A stretch of 48,542 nt of DNA, taken from Prevotella sp. (GTDB lineage: Bacteria; Bacteroidota; Bacteroidia; Bacteroidales; Bacteroidaceae). This document shows positions 34,273-42,878 of the stretch, one piece after another. The stretch is from assembly GCA_017538105.1 (NCBI GenBank), contig JAFYJN010000079.1, forward strand, positions 1-48,542, written 5' to 3'. The notes beneath the pieces were generated by a model that ran no database searches, was not told the DNA's origin, and worked only from the letters and a program-made list of their open reading frames with translations. Made by a program: the position numbers and the translations under genes. Each line of letters begins with the position of its first letter. Position 1 is the stretch's first letter.

Positions 34273-34354
34273 CACCTGTGTTTTCGGGATAGGTTTTTCC
34301 CGTAGGGAAAAAAGAATTCATTTATCCTGCTTGACTAAGAACTTCATAACCAAA

Positions 34355-36331
34355 ATGGCAGAAATACAAAACAACGAAACGAATTATTCAGCCAGCAACA
34401 TACAAGTGTTGGAAGGCTTGGAGGCCGTGCGCAAACGCCCGGCCATGTATATCGGTGACATCAGCGAGAAAGGTCTGCACCACCTGGTGAACGAGACGGT
34501 GGACAACTCCATCGACGAGGCGATGGCGGGGTTCTGTACCCACATCGACGTGACCATCAATGAGGACAACTCCATCACCGTGCTCGACAACGGACGCGGC
34601 ATCCCCGTGGATGAACATAAGAAACTGCATAAGTCAGCCCTCGAAGTGGTGATGACCGTGCTCCATGCCGGCGGTAAGTTTGACAAAGGCTCCTACAAAG
34701 TGAGCGGCGGCCTTCACGGCGTGGGCGTGAGTTGTGTGAACGCCCTGTCGGCGCACATGCTCTCGCAGGTGTACCGCGACGGAAAAATATACCAACAGGA
34801 ATACAAACAGGGAAAGCCCCTCTATCCCGTCAAAGTGGTGGGTGACACTGACCAGCGCGGTACGCGCCAGCAGTTCTGGCCCGACCCCACGATTTTTACC
34901 ACCACCACCTATCAGTGGGACATCATAGCCCGCCGCATGCGTGAACTGGCTTACCTAAACGCCGGTATCACCATCACGCTACGCGACATGCGTCCCGACG
35001 AGGAAGGCAAGACGAAAGAAGCCACCTATCACGCCAAAGAGGGCTTGAAAGAATTCGTGCGTTACATCGACCGCCACCGCAGCCATCTCTTCGATGATGT
35101 CATCTACCTGAAGACAGAGAAGCAAGGCATCCCCATCGAAGTGGCCGTGATGTACAACACCGACTACTCGGAAAATATCCATTCCTACGTCAATAATATT
35201 AACACCATCGAAGGTGGTACCCACTTGATGGGATTCCGCATGGCCCTCACCCGTACGCTGAAAAAATATGCCGACAATGACCCGACTATCGCCAAGCAGA
35301 TTGAGAAAGCGAAGATAGAGATTGCCGGAGAAGACTTCCGCGAAGGACTGACCGCCGTCATCTCCATCAAGGTGGCAGAGCCGCAGTTCGAGGGACAGAC
35401 CAAGACCAAGCTGGGCAACAGCGAGGTGACGGGTGCCGTGCAACAGGCTGTGGGCGAGGCCCTGGCCAACTACCTGGAGGAACACCCCAAGGAGGCCCGT
35501 CAGATATGCGACAAGGTGGTGCTCGCCGCCACGGCACGTATCGCAGCACGCAAGGCACGTGAAAGCGTGCAGCGCAAGAATGTGATGTCGGGCGGTGGAC
35601 TGCCCGGTAAGCTGGCCGACTGCTCAAACAAAGACCCGAAGGAATGTGAGATATTCCTCGTCGAGGGTGACTCCGCCGGTGGCTCTGCCAAGCAAGGTCG
35701 TGACCGCTATACACAGGCCATCCTTCCCCTGCGCGGTAAGATATTGAACGTGGAGAAGGTGCAGTGGCATCGCGTTTTCGAGGCTGAGTCGGTGATGAAC
35801 ATCATCCAGAGCATCGGCGTGCGCTTCGGTGTTGACGGCGAGGGCGACAAAGAGGCGAACATCGAGAAGTTGCGCTACGACAAGATTATCATCATGACCG
35901 ATGCCGACGTCGATGGCTCACACATCGACACCCTCATCATGACCCTCTTCTATCGTTTCATGCCAAAGGTGATTCAGGAAGGGCATCTTTACATCGCCAC
36001 GCCACCGCTCTATCTCTGCACCTACAAGAATAAGGTGAAAGAATACTGCTACGATGAGCGGCAGCGACAGGCCTTCCTTGACAAATACGGCAACGGGGCA
36101 GAAGACACCAAGAGCGGTATCACTATCCAGCGCTACAAAGGTCTGGGAGAGATGAACCCCGAACAGCTGTGGGAGACGACCATGGATCCGAAGACCCGTC
36201 TGCTCAAACAGGTGACCATAGAGAATGCCGCCGAGGCTGATGAGATATTCTCAATGCTCATGGGCGACGATGTGGAGCCACGCCGTGAGTTCATTGAGAA
36301 GAACGCCACCTACGCCAATATCGACGCTTAA
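34355..36331 (+). CDS. gyrB: DNA gyrase subunit B
   Basis: 658 residues from ATG 34355 (MAEIQNNETNYSASNIQVLE). An upstream in-frame ATG at 34331 has no family support. It is the ATPase and strand-passage subunit of gyrase, which introduces negative supercoils. GHKL ATPase motifs are RKRPAMYIGD, ETVDNSIDEAMAG, LDNGRGIPVD and SGGLHGVGVSCVNALS. The Toprim domain shows IFLVEGDSAGGSAKQGRDR, LRGKILNVEK and MTDADVDGSHIDTLIMT, and the end has QRYKGLGEMNPEQLWETTMD. The length without the extra ~165-residue E. coli insert is normal in this phylum. ParE is the alternative, but the N-terminus and IGD motif fit Bacteroidota GyrB. The next gene starts 21 bp later. Confidence 0.95.
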   Translation: MAEIQNNETNYSASNIQVLEGLEAVRKRPAMYIGDISEKGLHHLVNETVDNSIDEAMAGFCTHIDVTINEDNSITVLDNGRGIPVDEHKKLHKSALEVVMTVLHAGGKFDKGSYKVSGGLHGVGVSCVNALSAHMLSQVYRDGKIYQQEYKQGKPLYPVKVVGDTDQRGTRQQFWPDPTIFTTTTYQWDIIARRMRELAYLNAGITITLRDMRPDEEGKTKEATYHAKEGLKEFVRYIDRHRSHLFDDVIYLKTEKQGIPIEVAVMYNTDYSENIHSYVNNINTIEGGTHLMGFRMALTRTLKKYADNDPTIAKQIEKAKIEIAGEDFREGLTAVISIKVAEPQFEGQTKTKLGNSEVTGAVQQAVGEALANYLEEHPKEARQICDKVVLAATARIAARKARESVQRKNVMSGGGLPGKLADCSNKDPKECEIFLVEGDSAGGSAKQGRDRYTQAILPLRGKILNVEKVQWHRVFEAESVMNIIQSIGVRFGVDGEGDKEANIEKLRYDKIIIMTDADVDGSHIDTLIMTLFYRFMPKVIQEGHLYIATPPLYLCTYKNKVKEYCYDERQRQAFLDKYGNGAEDTKSGITIQRYKGLGEMNPEQLWETTMDPKTRLLKQVTIENAAEADEIFSMLMGDDVEPRREFIEKNATYANIDA

Positions 36332-36352
36332 CACTCCACATACCATTGAGGA

Positions 36353-39166
36353 ATGACCAATCTGCGGAAAATAGTGCTCATCCTCATTGTCTGTCTCGTT
36401 GACCTGACCACCATAGGCCAGACCAACGAGATAGTTGTTGATAGTCTCTTCCAACAATATCGCCAACAGAGTGGTTCCGCACAGATGGAAACAGCCAATC
36501 TGTTGGTCAGGCTGTTACATGACGGAGAACATGTCGACACGCTACTCCATTTCGATGCCACCAACATCATGGTCATGCCGTTCCACGTGTACAACGGTAT
36601 GTCGGCCTTTTATTTCGACACCAACCAATACAACAAGGCGGCGGATTGTGGGAAAAAGGCACTGAAGAGTTACGTTTCCGACATCGATGACGAAAGCTAT
36701 GCCTCGTGCTTGTTCAACATGAGCATCATCTACCAGCGGATGGGCAACCCCTACGAAGCCATCCAATACCAAAAAATGTGCTATGAGCTGGATGTGGCTT
36801 CGGGCAACAAGGAAGACATCAGTTCGTCGCTGAACAACCTGGCCACGCTCTACCTGTCGGCCAAACAGCCCACCGAGGCTCTCGACTTCGCCAACAAAGC
36901 GATTGCCCTGGAGCGCGATTTGGGGCGCAAAGATCGTCTGGCCATCCGTCTGGGTGTGGCCTCGGAGATATACCTGCAGCTGAACCAACCCGAGAAAGCC
37001 CTTGAGCTGGCACAGGAGGCCTATGAGATAGACCGTGCCGAGGGACGTGTAGACAAAGCCGCCATCCGACAAACCATGATGGCCAACGCGTTCATCAGCC
37101 TACACCGCTACGATGAGGCACGAAAAGCCATGGAAGATGCACTGCCTGTACTTGAAGCAGCCAAGAACACCAACTCGACGGTTATCTGCCACAACCAGAT
37201 GGGCAGACTCCTGTTGCTCCAAGGGCGAAAAGAACAGGCCGCATACCATTTCGAACAGGCATTGGCGAAAACCCAGTCATTGGGCAACCGCTACTTGGAA
37301 AAAACGGCACGCTATGGACTGTATGAAGCCCTGCGCGAGAGCGACCCGCAAAGAGCCCTCGACCAGTTGGAGATTTACTCCCAACTCAGCGATTCCATCT
37401 ACCATTCCGAGACGGCCCAGCTGCTCAGCCAGTTCCACTCGCGTTACCATGCCGATGAGCTGAAAGAGAAGAACAACGACCTCAGCCAACAGAATGAGAT
37501 GCAGCGACGCCTGAACATCGCCGCCGTATGTGCTATCTTGGCACTCGTCGTGTTGTTGGGTATATTGTTCTACGCCCTCCGCATGCGCACGAAAGCCAAC
37601 GCCATGATGAAAAAGGTAGAAGAGATGCGTCAGGACTTCTTCACAAAGATTACCCATGAGTTCCGCACCCCTCTCACGGTCATCATGGGCATGAGCGACA
37701 ACATCGCCGAGGGACGCACCACCGAGGAGAAAGAAATACGCAAGGCTGGACGCATCATTCTGCGCAACGGCTACCACATGCAGAAACTCACCAACCAGTT
37801 GCTCAACATCTCACGGCTCCGCTCCAACCATGTGAAGCCCGAATGGCAACACGGCGACCTCGTGCCCTATACAGCAATGATTGTGGAGACATTCTACGAA
37901 CTGGCCCATCAGAACGCGCTGACCCTCCATTTCACGCATAAGGAACAACCGTTGATGGCCGACTTCGTGCCCGACTTGTACCACACGATGTTGTACAACC
38001 TCTTGTCGAACGCGGTCAAGTTTACGCCTTCAGGAGGAGACATCACCCTCACCCTCGAAGAAAACAACGGCTTCGCGATGATTGACGTGAGCGACACCGG
38101 CGTGGGTATCGCAGAGAAAGACCAGCCCCATGTATTCGAGGAGTTCTACACCTCCGAAAAAGAAAGTTCAAGCATCGGCACGGGTGTAGGTCTGGCATTG
38201 GTAAAACAAATTGTCACCGTGGTGGAAGGCACCATCTGGATAACGAGCCAAGAAGGTGAAGGCACCACGTTCCACATCAAGCTACCCCTGAAACACGGCA
38301 CACAGCAATGGCCCTCCTTCTCTGGCGAGGAGAAGATGGAGAAAGCATACACACCGTTCAGGGAAGACGAGGATAAACATGACGACGCATTGGCATCAGA
38401 CCAGCGTGAACGCGTGCTCATCGTCGAGGACAACGACGACGTGATGGGCTATATCCGTTCGCTGCTCCATAGCGACTACGCCCTGTTCATGGCCAGCAAC
38501 GGGAATGAAGGACTGGAGAAGGCGCGCAATATCATCCCCGACATCATCGTCACCGACCTGATGATGCCGGGAATCGACGGACTGCAACTGTGCCAACAGG
38601 TGAAAAGCGACCCCCTGCTCAGCCATATCCCCGTGGTTGTGGTGACGGCAAGAAACGAGGACAACGACCGTATCCTCGGTTTGAAAGCCGGTGCCGATGC
38701 CTACCTTGTCAAACCATTCATCGCCAACGAGCTATTGGTGCGCGTGGAACAGCTGTTGCTCTCGCGCCGCCAGCTACGTGAACGGTTCAGCCAAGCCATC
38801 AAGGAACATGAGGAGCAACCCAAGGAACAGCTCAATGCCATCGACCAACAACTCCTCGACAAACTGAACGCCACGGTGATGAAAGAGTTGGAAGAGGGAC
38901 ATGTAGATGTGGAAACTATCGCCTCGGCCATGTGCATGAGCAGCAAACAACTGCGCCGCAAACTATTCGCCATCACCGGCGAGACAACGGCCTCCTATAT
39001 CATGCACCTGCGCTTGAACCATGCGAAGCACCTGCTCGACAATGCGCCTGAGTTGAACATCGGCGACATCGCCCTGCGCTGCGGATTTGAAGACAACGCC
39101 CATTTCGCCCGTTCCTTCAAACAATATTTCAACCTTACCCCAACACAGTATAGGAAGAAGGCTTAA
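36353..39166 (+). CDS. Hybrid two-component regulator: TPR sensor, histidine kinase, receiver, AraC-type HTH
   Basis: 937 residues. A signal peptide/anchor (MTNLRKIVLILIVCLVDLTT) is followed by a periplasmic TPR array (about 80-365) and a membrane helix (388-409). The HisKA domain has His435 in FFTKITHEFRTPLTV. The HATPase follows with LYNLLSNAVKFTP, DTGVGIAEKD and GTGVGLALV. The receiver has phospho-acceptor Asp735 in IIVTDLMMPGIDG and a VVVTARNED...AYLVKPF end. The C-terminal AraC HTH (about 840-937) ends HFARSFKQYFNLTPTQYRKK. Bacteroidota hybrid regulators usually sense glycans with a beta-propeller; here the sensor is TPR. It starts 21 bp after gyrB and may share its transcript. Candidate targets are the GH95 unit downstream (inference). 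Confidence 0.92.
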   Translation: MTNLRKIVLILIVCLVDLTTIGQTNEIVVDSLFQQYRQQSGSAQMETANLLVRLLHDGEHVDTLLHFDATNIMVMPFHVYNGMSAFYFDTNQYNKAADCGKKALKSYVSDIDDESYASCLFNMSIIYQRMGNPYEAIQYQKMCYELDVASGNKEDISSSLNNLATLYLSAKQPTEALDFANKAIALERDLGRKDRLAIRLGVASEIYLQLNQPEKALELAQEAYEIDRAEGRVDKAAIRQTMMANAFISLHRYDEARKAMEDALPVLEAAKNTNSTVICHNQMGRLLLLQGRKEQAAYHFEQALAKTQSLGNRYLEKTARYGLYEALRESDPQRALDQLEIYSQLSDSIYHSETAQLLSQFHSRYHADELKEKNNDLSQQNEMQRRLNIAAVCAILALVVLLGILFYALRMRTKANAMMKKVEEMRQDFFTKITHEFRTPLTVIMGMSDNIAEGRTTEEKEIRKAGRIILRNGYHMQKLTNQLLNISRLRSNHVKPEWQHGDLVPYTAMIVETFYELAHQNALTLHFTHKEQPLMADFVPDLYHTMLYNLLSNAVKFTPSGGDITLTLEENNGFAMIDVSDTGVGIAEKDQPHVFEEFYTSEKESSSIGTGVGLALVKQIVTVVEGTIWITSQEGEGTTFHIKLPLKHGTQQWPSFSGEEKMEKAYTPFREDEDKHDDALASDQRERVLIVEDNDDVMGYIRSLLHSDYALFMASNGNEGLEKARNIIPDIIVTDLMMPGIDGLQLCQQVKSDPLLSHIPVVVVTARNEDNDRILGLKAGADAYLVKPFIANELLVRVEQLLLSRRQLRERFSQAIKEHEEQPKEQLNAIDQQLLDKLNATVMKELEEGHVDVETIASAMCMSSKQLRRKLFAITGETTASYIMHLRLNHAKHLLDNAPELNIGDIALRCGFEDNAHFARSFKQYFNLTPTQYRKKA

Positions 39167-39243
39167 CTCCTCCCAAAACCCACTTTGTCCGAAAAATACT
39201 ATTTTTTGTCCGTTTTTGTCAATTATGATGGCAATAATTGACA

Positions 39244-39251
39244 TACCTTTG
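39244..39251 (+). promoter_or_regulatory. Predicted -7 box of a short transcription unit
   Basis: TACCTTTG followed by C matches TAnnTTTG. A TTTG at 39215-39218 is 25 nt upstream, slightly further than usual. Transcription would start near 39257. Confidence 0.6.
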
Positions 39252-39270
39252 CAGCAGAAAACAACAACCG

Positions 39271-39327
39271 ATGAAAGGTGTTGTAATACTTGCTGAAACT
39301 TTTATCATATATTTAGATTCTTCTTAG
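39271..39327 (+). CDS. Possible 18-residue leader peptide
   Basis: ATG at 39271 to TAG at 39325-39327 encodes MKGVVILAETFIIYLDSS, a hydrophobic peptide, about 14 nt after the predicted transcription start. There is no run of one amino acid as in classical amino-acid attenuators and no strong ribosome binding site, so it may be fortuitous. Confidence 0.3.
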   Translation: MKGVVILAETFIIYLDSS

Positions 39328-39376
39328 TTAAAGACACTAAGCAAATGTATTAAGCGTAAAGTTTTGTTATCTTCAC

Positions 39377-39420
39377 ACATGGTTGCCGCGAGGTAACCAT
39401 GTTGTTTTTGTTCGTTTTTT
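39377..39420 (+). terminator. Intrinsic terminator with GNRA loop
   Basis: An 11-bp stem ACATGGTTGCC / GGTAACCATGT (one G-U pair) is capped by the tetraloop GCGA and followed by a T-rich tract (TTGTTTTTGTTCGTTTTTT). It is 210 bp beyond the regulator's stop codon and upstream of the GH95 promoter. Confidence 0.8.
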
Positions 39421-39507
39421 CCTCTATTCACCTTATCTTTTTACCTTTTCATCGTCATTTTTCATTACTTTTTTACCTTTATTCTTTTTTACCTTTAAAA
39501 GTTTTAC

Positions 39508-39515
39508 TATTTTTG
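39508..39515 (+). promoter_or_regulatory. Predicted -7 box of the GH95-araC operon
   Basis: TATTTTTG followed by C lies 39 bp before the GH95 ATG and downstream of the terminator. Confidence 0.55.
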
Positions 39516-39554
39516 CATGTCTTTCGTTGTCATAAACCTTACTACAACTTCAAC

Positions 39555-41933
39555 ATGAACATACGACATGCATCTGTCATCTTTTCCTTGCTCCTGGCAC
39601 TTACCTCCACAGCACAGCAAGCCCCCATGCTCATCTGGGACAAGGCACCGGCCACCTATTTTGAAGAGTCGATGGCCCTGGGCAACGGCAAACTGGGCGC
39701 GTTGGTGTATGGCGGCACCGACGTGAACACCATACAGCTGAACGACATCACCATGTGGACAGGAAAGCCCGTGGACCAGGAGGAAGACAAAGGAGCATCG
39801 CGATGGATAATACCCATCCGCGAAGCACTGTTTGCCGAGGACTATGCCAAGGCCGACTCGTTGCAGTTGCATGTGCAAGGACACAACTCACAGTTCTACC
39901 AACCGCTGGCCACCCTGCTCATCACCAACAAGAACACCGGTGCCGTGAGTGGCTACCGTCGCACACTTGACCTCGACAGCGCCCTGTGCCATGACCACTA
40001 CACCCAAGGAGGGCATGTCATCCATCGCGAATATTTCGTTTCCAACCCCGACAAGTGCGTCGCCATTCGTATATGTGGCGACCAGCCACATGCCATCAAC
40101 TGCGACATCGCGCTCACCTCGTTGGTGCCACACAACACACGTGGGCGCGGCTCACAGCTCACCATCATGGGACATGCCATGGGCGACCCCAATGAGAGCA
40201 TCCATTTCTGCGGCATCCTCACCGCCAAGAGCAGCGATGGACAGGTGAACGCCACCGATTCGATCATCCATGTGACAGATGCCACCGACATCACCCTCTA
40301 TTTCGTCAATGAGACCTCGTTCAACGGATTCCGACAGCACCCGGTGACGGAAGGAGCACCTTATCTGGACCGAGCCATCGACGAGGCATGGCATCTGGTA
40401 AACTACAGTTACGAAGAACTTCGCCAACGCCATGTGACCGACTATCGGCAGTTCTACACACGCATGAGCCTGACGCTCGAAGGGGCGCGCGAGGACACCA
40501 CGCGCACCACCGCCGAACAGCTGAAAGCCTATACTGACGGTTCAGAGGACAACCCCTATCTGGAAACACTCTTCATGCAGTTTGGCCGTTACCTGCTCAT
40601 CTCCTCCTCACGCACCGAGGGCGTGCCGGCCAACCTGCAAGGGCTATGGGCACCACAACTCTATTCTCCATGGCGCGGCAACTATACCGTGAACATCAAC
40701 CTCCAAGAGAACTACTGGCCCGCCGAAGTGGCCAACCTGGGTGAGATGACCATGCCGCTGAACGCTTTCGTGGCGGCATTGGCCGAAAACGGTCGACATA
40801 CTGCTGCCAATTACTATGGCATCAACAGAGGGTGGTGTTCGTCGCACAACTCCGACATCTGGGCGATGACCAATCCCGTGGGCGAAAAGAATGAGAAACC
40901 TGAATGGGCCAACTGGAACATGGGCGGCGCATGGCTCGTCAACACCCTTTGGGAGCATTTTCTGTTCAGTGTCGACAAAGACTACCTTCGCCACACCGCC
41001 TATCCCCTGATGAAAGGAGCGGCCGAATTCTGTCTGGACTGGCTCATCCCGAACCCCAACCATCCTGAAGAACTTATCACCGCACCCAGCACATCGCCTG
41101 AAAACGAATATGTCACCACAGAAGGCTACCATGGCATGACCTGCTACGGAGGAACAGCCGACATGGCCATCATCCGCGAGTTGCTGGCGAACACCCTTGC
41201 TGCCGCCGAGATACTCAAGACCGACGCCGCCTTGCGCAAAGAGCTGTCGAAAGTTCTGCCACGGCTGCATCCCTACACTGTTGGTCATCGCGGCAACCTC
41301 CAAGAATGGTATCACGATTGGCGCGATTTCGACGAATGCCACCGCCATCAATCACACCTCATCGGTCTTTATCCTGGCAGTCATATTTCCTATAGGGACA
41401 CCAAACTGTCATCAGCATGTCGTCGCTCATTGGAAATCAAAGGCGACGAGAGTACAGGGTGGAGCACCGGTTGGCGCATCAACCTATGGGCACGCCTGCA
41501 TGATGGAGAACACGCCTATCGTGTACTCAGGAAACTGCTCACTTATGTGACACCCGACAAATATGATGGGCCCGACAAACGTTGGTCGGGCGGCACCTAT
41601 CCCAATCTGTTCGACGCCCATCCCCCCTTCCAAATCGACGGCAACTTTGGCGGCACCGCCGGTATCTGCGAGATGCTCATCCAAAGTCAACCGGGAGTGA
41701 TAGAACTGTTGCCCGCCCTACCCCCGTCGTGGCCATCGGGCAGCGTGAAAGGCCTGCGTGCCCGTGGTGGCTTCGAGGTGGACATGACGTGGAAGGACGG
41801 CTGGATTACCAAGGTCACCCTCCGTAACACCCTCCCAGGAGAAGTCATCATAAGAGGCAATGAAACGCATAAAAAGATACGCTTCACCAAGGGTCACTCC
41901 TCAGAATCATTTGCACTATACCCAGAAAGATGA
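39555..41933 (+). CDS. Glycoside hydrolase family 95 enzyme (alpha-L-fucosidase or alpha-L-galactosidase)
   Basis: 792 residues from ATG 39555, with signal peptide MNIRHASVIFSLLLALTSTA. A 52-residue in-frame extension upstream is T-rich noise crossing the promoter. The N-terminal beta-sandwich (LIWDKAPATYFEESMALGNG) precedes an (alpha/alpha)6 catalytic barrel. Predicted active-site residues are Asn380 and Asn382 (YTVNINLQENYWPAE), Glu516 (STSPENEY) and Asp695 (FQIDGNFGG). GH95 inverts terminal L-fucose or L-galactose linkages. At the position before the Asn pair, fucosidases have His (HTNIN); here it is Thr378, as recalled for an L-galactosidase of Bacteroides. There is no SusC/SusD pair nearby. 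The stop overlaps the start of an AraC regulator by 4 bp. Confidence 0.92.
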   Translation: MNIRHASVIFSLLLALTSTAQQAPMLIWDKAPATYFEESMALGNGKLGALVYGGTDVNTIQLNDITMWTGKPVDQEEDKGASRWIIPIREALFAEDYAKADSLQLHVQGHNSQFYQPLATLLITNKNTGAVSGYRRTLDLDSALCHDHYTQGGHVIHREYFVSNPDKCVAIRICGDQPHAINCDIALTSLVPHNTRGRGSQLTIMGHAMGDPNESIHFCGILTAKSSDGQVNATDSIIHVTDATDITLYFVNETSFNGFRQHPVTEGAPYLDRAIDEAWHLVNYSYEELRQRHVTDYRQFYTRMSLTLEGAREDTTRTTAEQLKAYTDGSEDNPYLETLFMQFGRYLLISSSRTEGVPANLQGLWAPQLYSPWRGNYTVNINLQENYWPAEVANLGEMTMPLNAFVAALAENGRHTAANYYGINRGWCSSHNSDIWAMTNPVGEKNEKPEWANWNMGGAWLVNTLWEHFLFSVDKDYLRHTAYPLMKGAAEFCLDWLIPNPNHPEELITAPSTSPENEYVTTEGYHGMTCYGGTADMAIIRELLANTLAAAEILKTDAALRKELSKVLPRLHPYTVGHRGNLQEWYHDWRDFDECHRHQSHLIGLYPGSHISYRDTKLSSACRRSLEIKGDESTGWSTGWRINLWARLHDGEHAYRVLRKLLTYVTPDKYDGPDKRWSGGTYPNLFDAHPPFQIDGNFGGTAGICEMLIQSQPGVIELLPALPPSWPSGSVKGLRARGGFEVDMTWKDGWITKVTLRNTLPGEVIIRGNETHKKIRFTKGHSSESFALYPER

Positions 41934-42814
41934 ATGAGAAAAAACTAACAAACGCCACGGTGGCGTTGGCCAAACAAGAATTAGAGGGTGGTCATTACAT
42001 TGACGACGACCTGATACTTTTCGATCGTTTCGAGGACGTGCCATTACCTATGGAGCCCCGTCGCCTCAACTGTCTATTTGTGGCCTTGTGCCTGGAAGGA
42101 ACAGCCGAATACACGGTCGACACGCTGGAATATCAAGCTGGGAAGAACGATGTCATCCTTATCAATGCCGGCCACGTTACCAACAACTATTCTCTCAGTA
42201 GCGACTGCCGTGGAATAGCCATGATGTGTTCGAACAGTTTTTTCCAAGAAATCGTTATGGAGATTCATGAAATCTCTTCCCTCTTCCTTTTTGCCCAGTC
42301 ACACCCCGTTTTCCATATCAAGGAAGAGACGGCACAGACCTTCGTTGAATATTTCAACCTGATACAACAGAAGGTGAAAGACGACTCACACCGGTTCCGC
42401 AAGGAATTGGTCAGCGTATTGCTCAAAGGTATGCTTTACGATATCGGCAATGAGATATATCAGCTACAGTTGAACACCACCAACAAGCAGACACGTGCGG
42501 AAAAGATTTTCTATGATTTCATATTGTTGCTACAGGACCATTTCCGCCATGAGCGTAGGGTAAACTGGTATGCCCGTCAACTGGCCATCACGCCCAAGTA
42601 TCTCAGCGAATCAGTGAAACAGGTAAGTATGCGCCCCCCCAACGACTGGATTGACAGATATGTTGTCATGGAGATGCGAGTGCTTCTGAAAAATTCCACA
42701 CTCAGCATCAAAGAGATAGCCCAGGAACTGCATTTCCCCAACCAGTCGTTCCTCGGCAAATATTTCAAGGAACACGTTGGCATGTCACCGTTGAAGTACA
42801 GGAAAGGGGGATGA
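41930..42814 (+). CDS. AraC-family transcriptional regulator
   Basis: 294 residues. The N-terminal half is a cupin-like sensing domain (PRRLNCLFVALCLEGTAEYT, then YQAGKNDVILINAGHV). The C-terminal ~100 residues hold two HTH motifs (WYARQLAITPKYLSESVKQV and LSIKEIAQELHFPNQSFLGK), ending HVGMSPLKYRKG, the AraC/XylS signature. Its ATG overlaps the GH95 stop (ATGA), so it is translationally coupled to the enzyme. An enzyme-regulator operon of this kind suggests feedback control of the GH95 unit or of a remote glycan locus (inference). Confidence 0.92.
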   Translation: MNEKKLTNATVALAKQELEGGHYIDDDLILFDRFEDVPLPMEPRRLNCLFVALCLEGTAEYTVDTLEYQAGKNDVILINAGHVTNNYSLSSDCRGIAMMCSNSFFQEIVMEIHEISSLFLFAQSHPVFHIKEETAQTFVEYFNLIQQKVKDDSHRFRKELVSVLLKGMLYDIGNEIYQLQLNTTNKQTRAEKIFYDFILLLQDHFRHERRVNWYARQLAITPKYLSESVKQVSMRPPNDWIDRYVVMEMRVLLKNSTLSIKEIAQELHFPNQSFLGKYFKEHVGMSPLKYRKGG

Positions 42815-42878
42815 ATGGTGAGTGGTGAGTGGTGAATGGTGAGTGGTGAATGGTGAGTGGTGAATGGTGAGTGGTGAA
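42813..42878. repeat. Tandem 14-bp repeat after the AraC gene
   Basis: The unit GAATGGTGAGTGGT occurs four times (42813, 42834, 42848, 42862), with one extra half unit after the first. It begins inside the araC stop codon. Confidence 0.9.

Larger units (their letters stand above)
34032..34354. other. TPR-CHAT to gyrB intergenic region
   Basis: 323 bp without a gene. In order it holds the GC-rich palindromic element, GGAAGTTA/GGAGTTAGAAG words (34084-34105), an A/G-rich run of AAAGAGTAAAA and GGTAAAAGAGTA-type repeats (34125-34168), a perfect inverted repeat, the gyrB promoter, and a small leader hairpin TTTTTCCC-GTA-GGGAAAAA (about 34295-34313). Confidence 0.7.
39257..39420 (+). ncRNA. Candidate small RNA or attenuated leader upstream of GH95
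   Basis: A transcript of about 155-160 nt is bounded by a promoter and an intrinsic terminator. Its 5' end contains GAAAACAAC, complementary to GTTGTTTT at the 3' end (39401-39408), so the ends could pair, competing with or extending the terminator. An internal small hairpin CTTAG...CTAAG lies at about 39323-39341. I do not recognise a known RNA family. It may be a free small RNA or a leader controlling read-through into GH95. Confidence 0.45.
39167..39554. other. Regulator to GH95 intergenic region
   Basis: 388 bp without a conventional gene. It contains a promoter, an 18-codon ORF, an intrinsic terminator, then a T-rich stretch (about 39403-39500) and a second promoter directly before the GH95 gene. 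Each part is listed separately. Confidence 0.7.

Noticed and set aside
39377-39402. Dedicated operator for the hybrid regulator
   Set aside because: The inverted repeat has a GNRA loop, a G-U pair tolerated only in RNA and a U-rich tail, which fits a terminator better than a protein-binding site.
39399-39554. Longer N-terminus for the GH95 enzyme (52 extra residues)
   Set aside because: The extension is a Phe/Leu-rich translation of T-rich DNA that crosses the terminator tail and the -7 box, while the ATG at 39555 gives a clean signal peptide.
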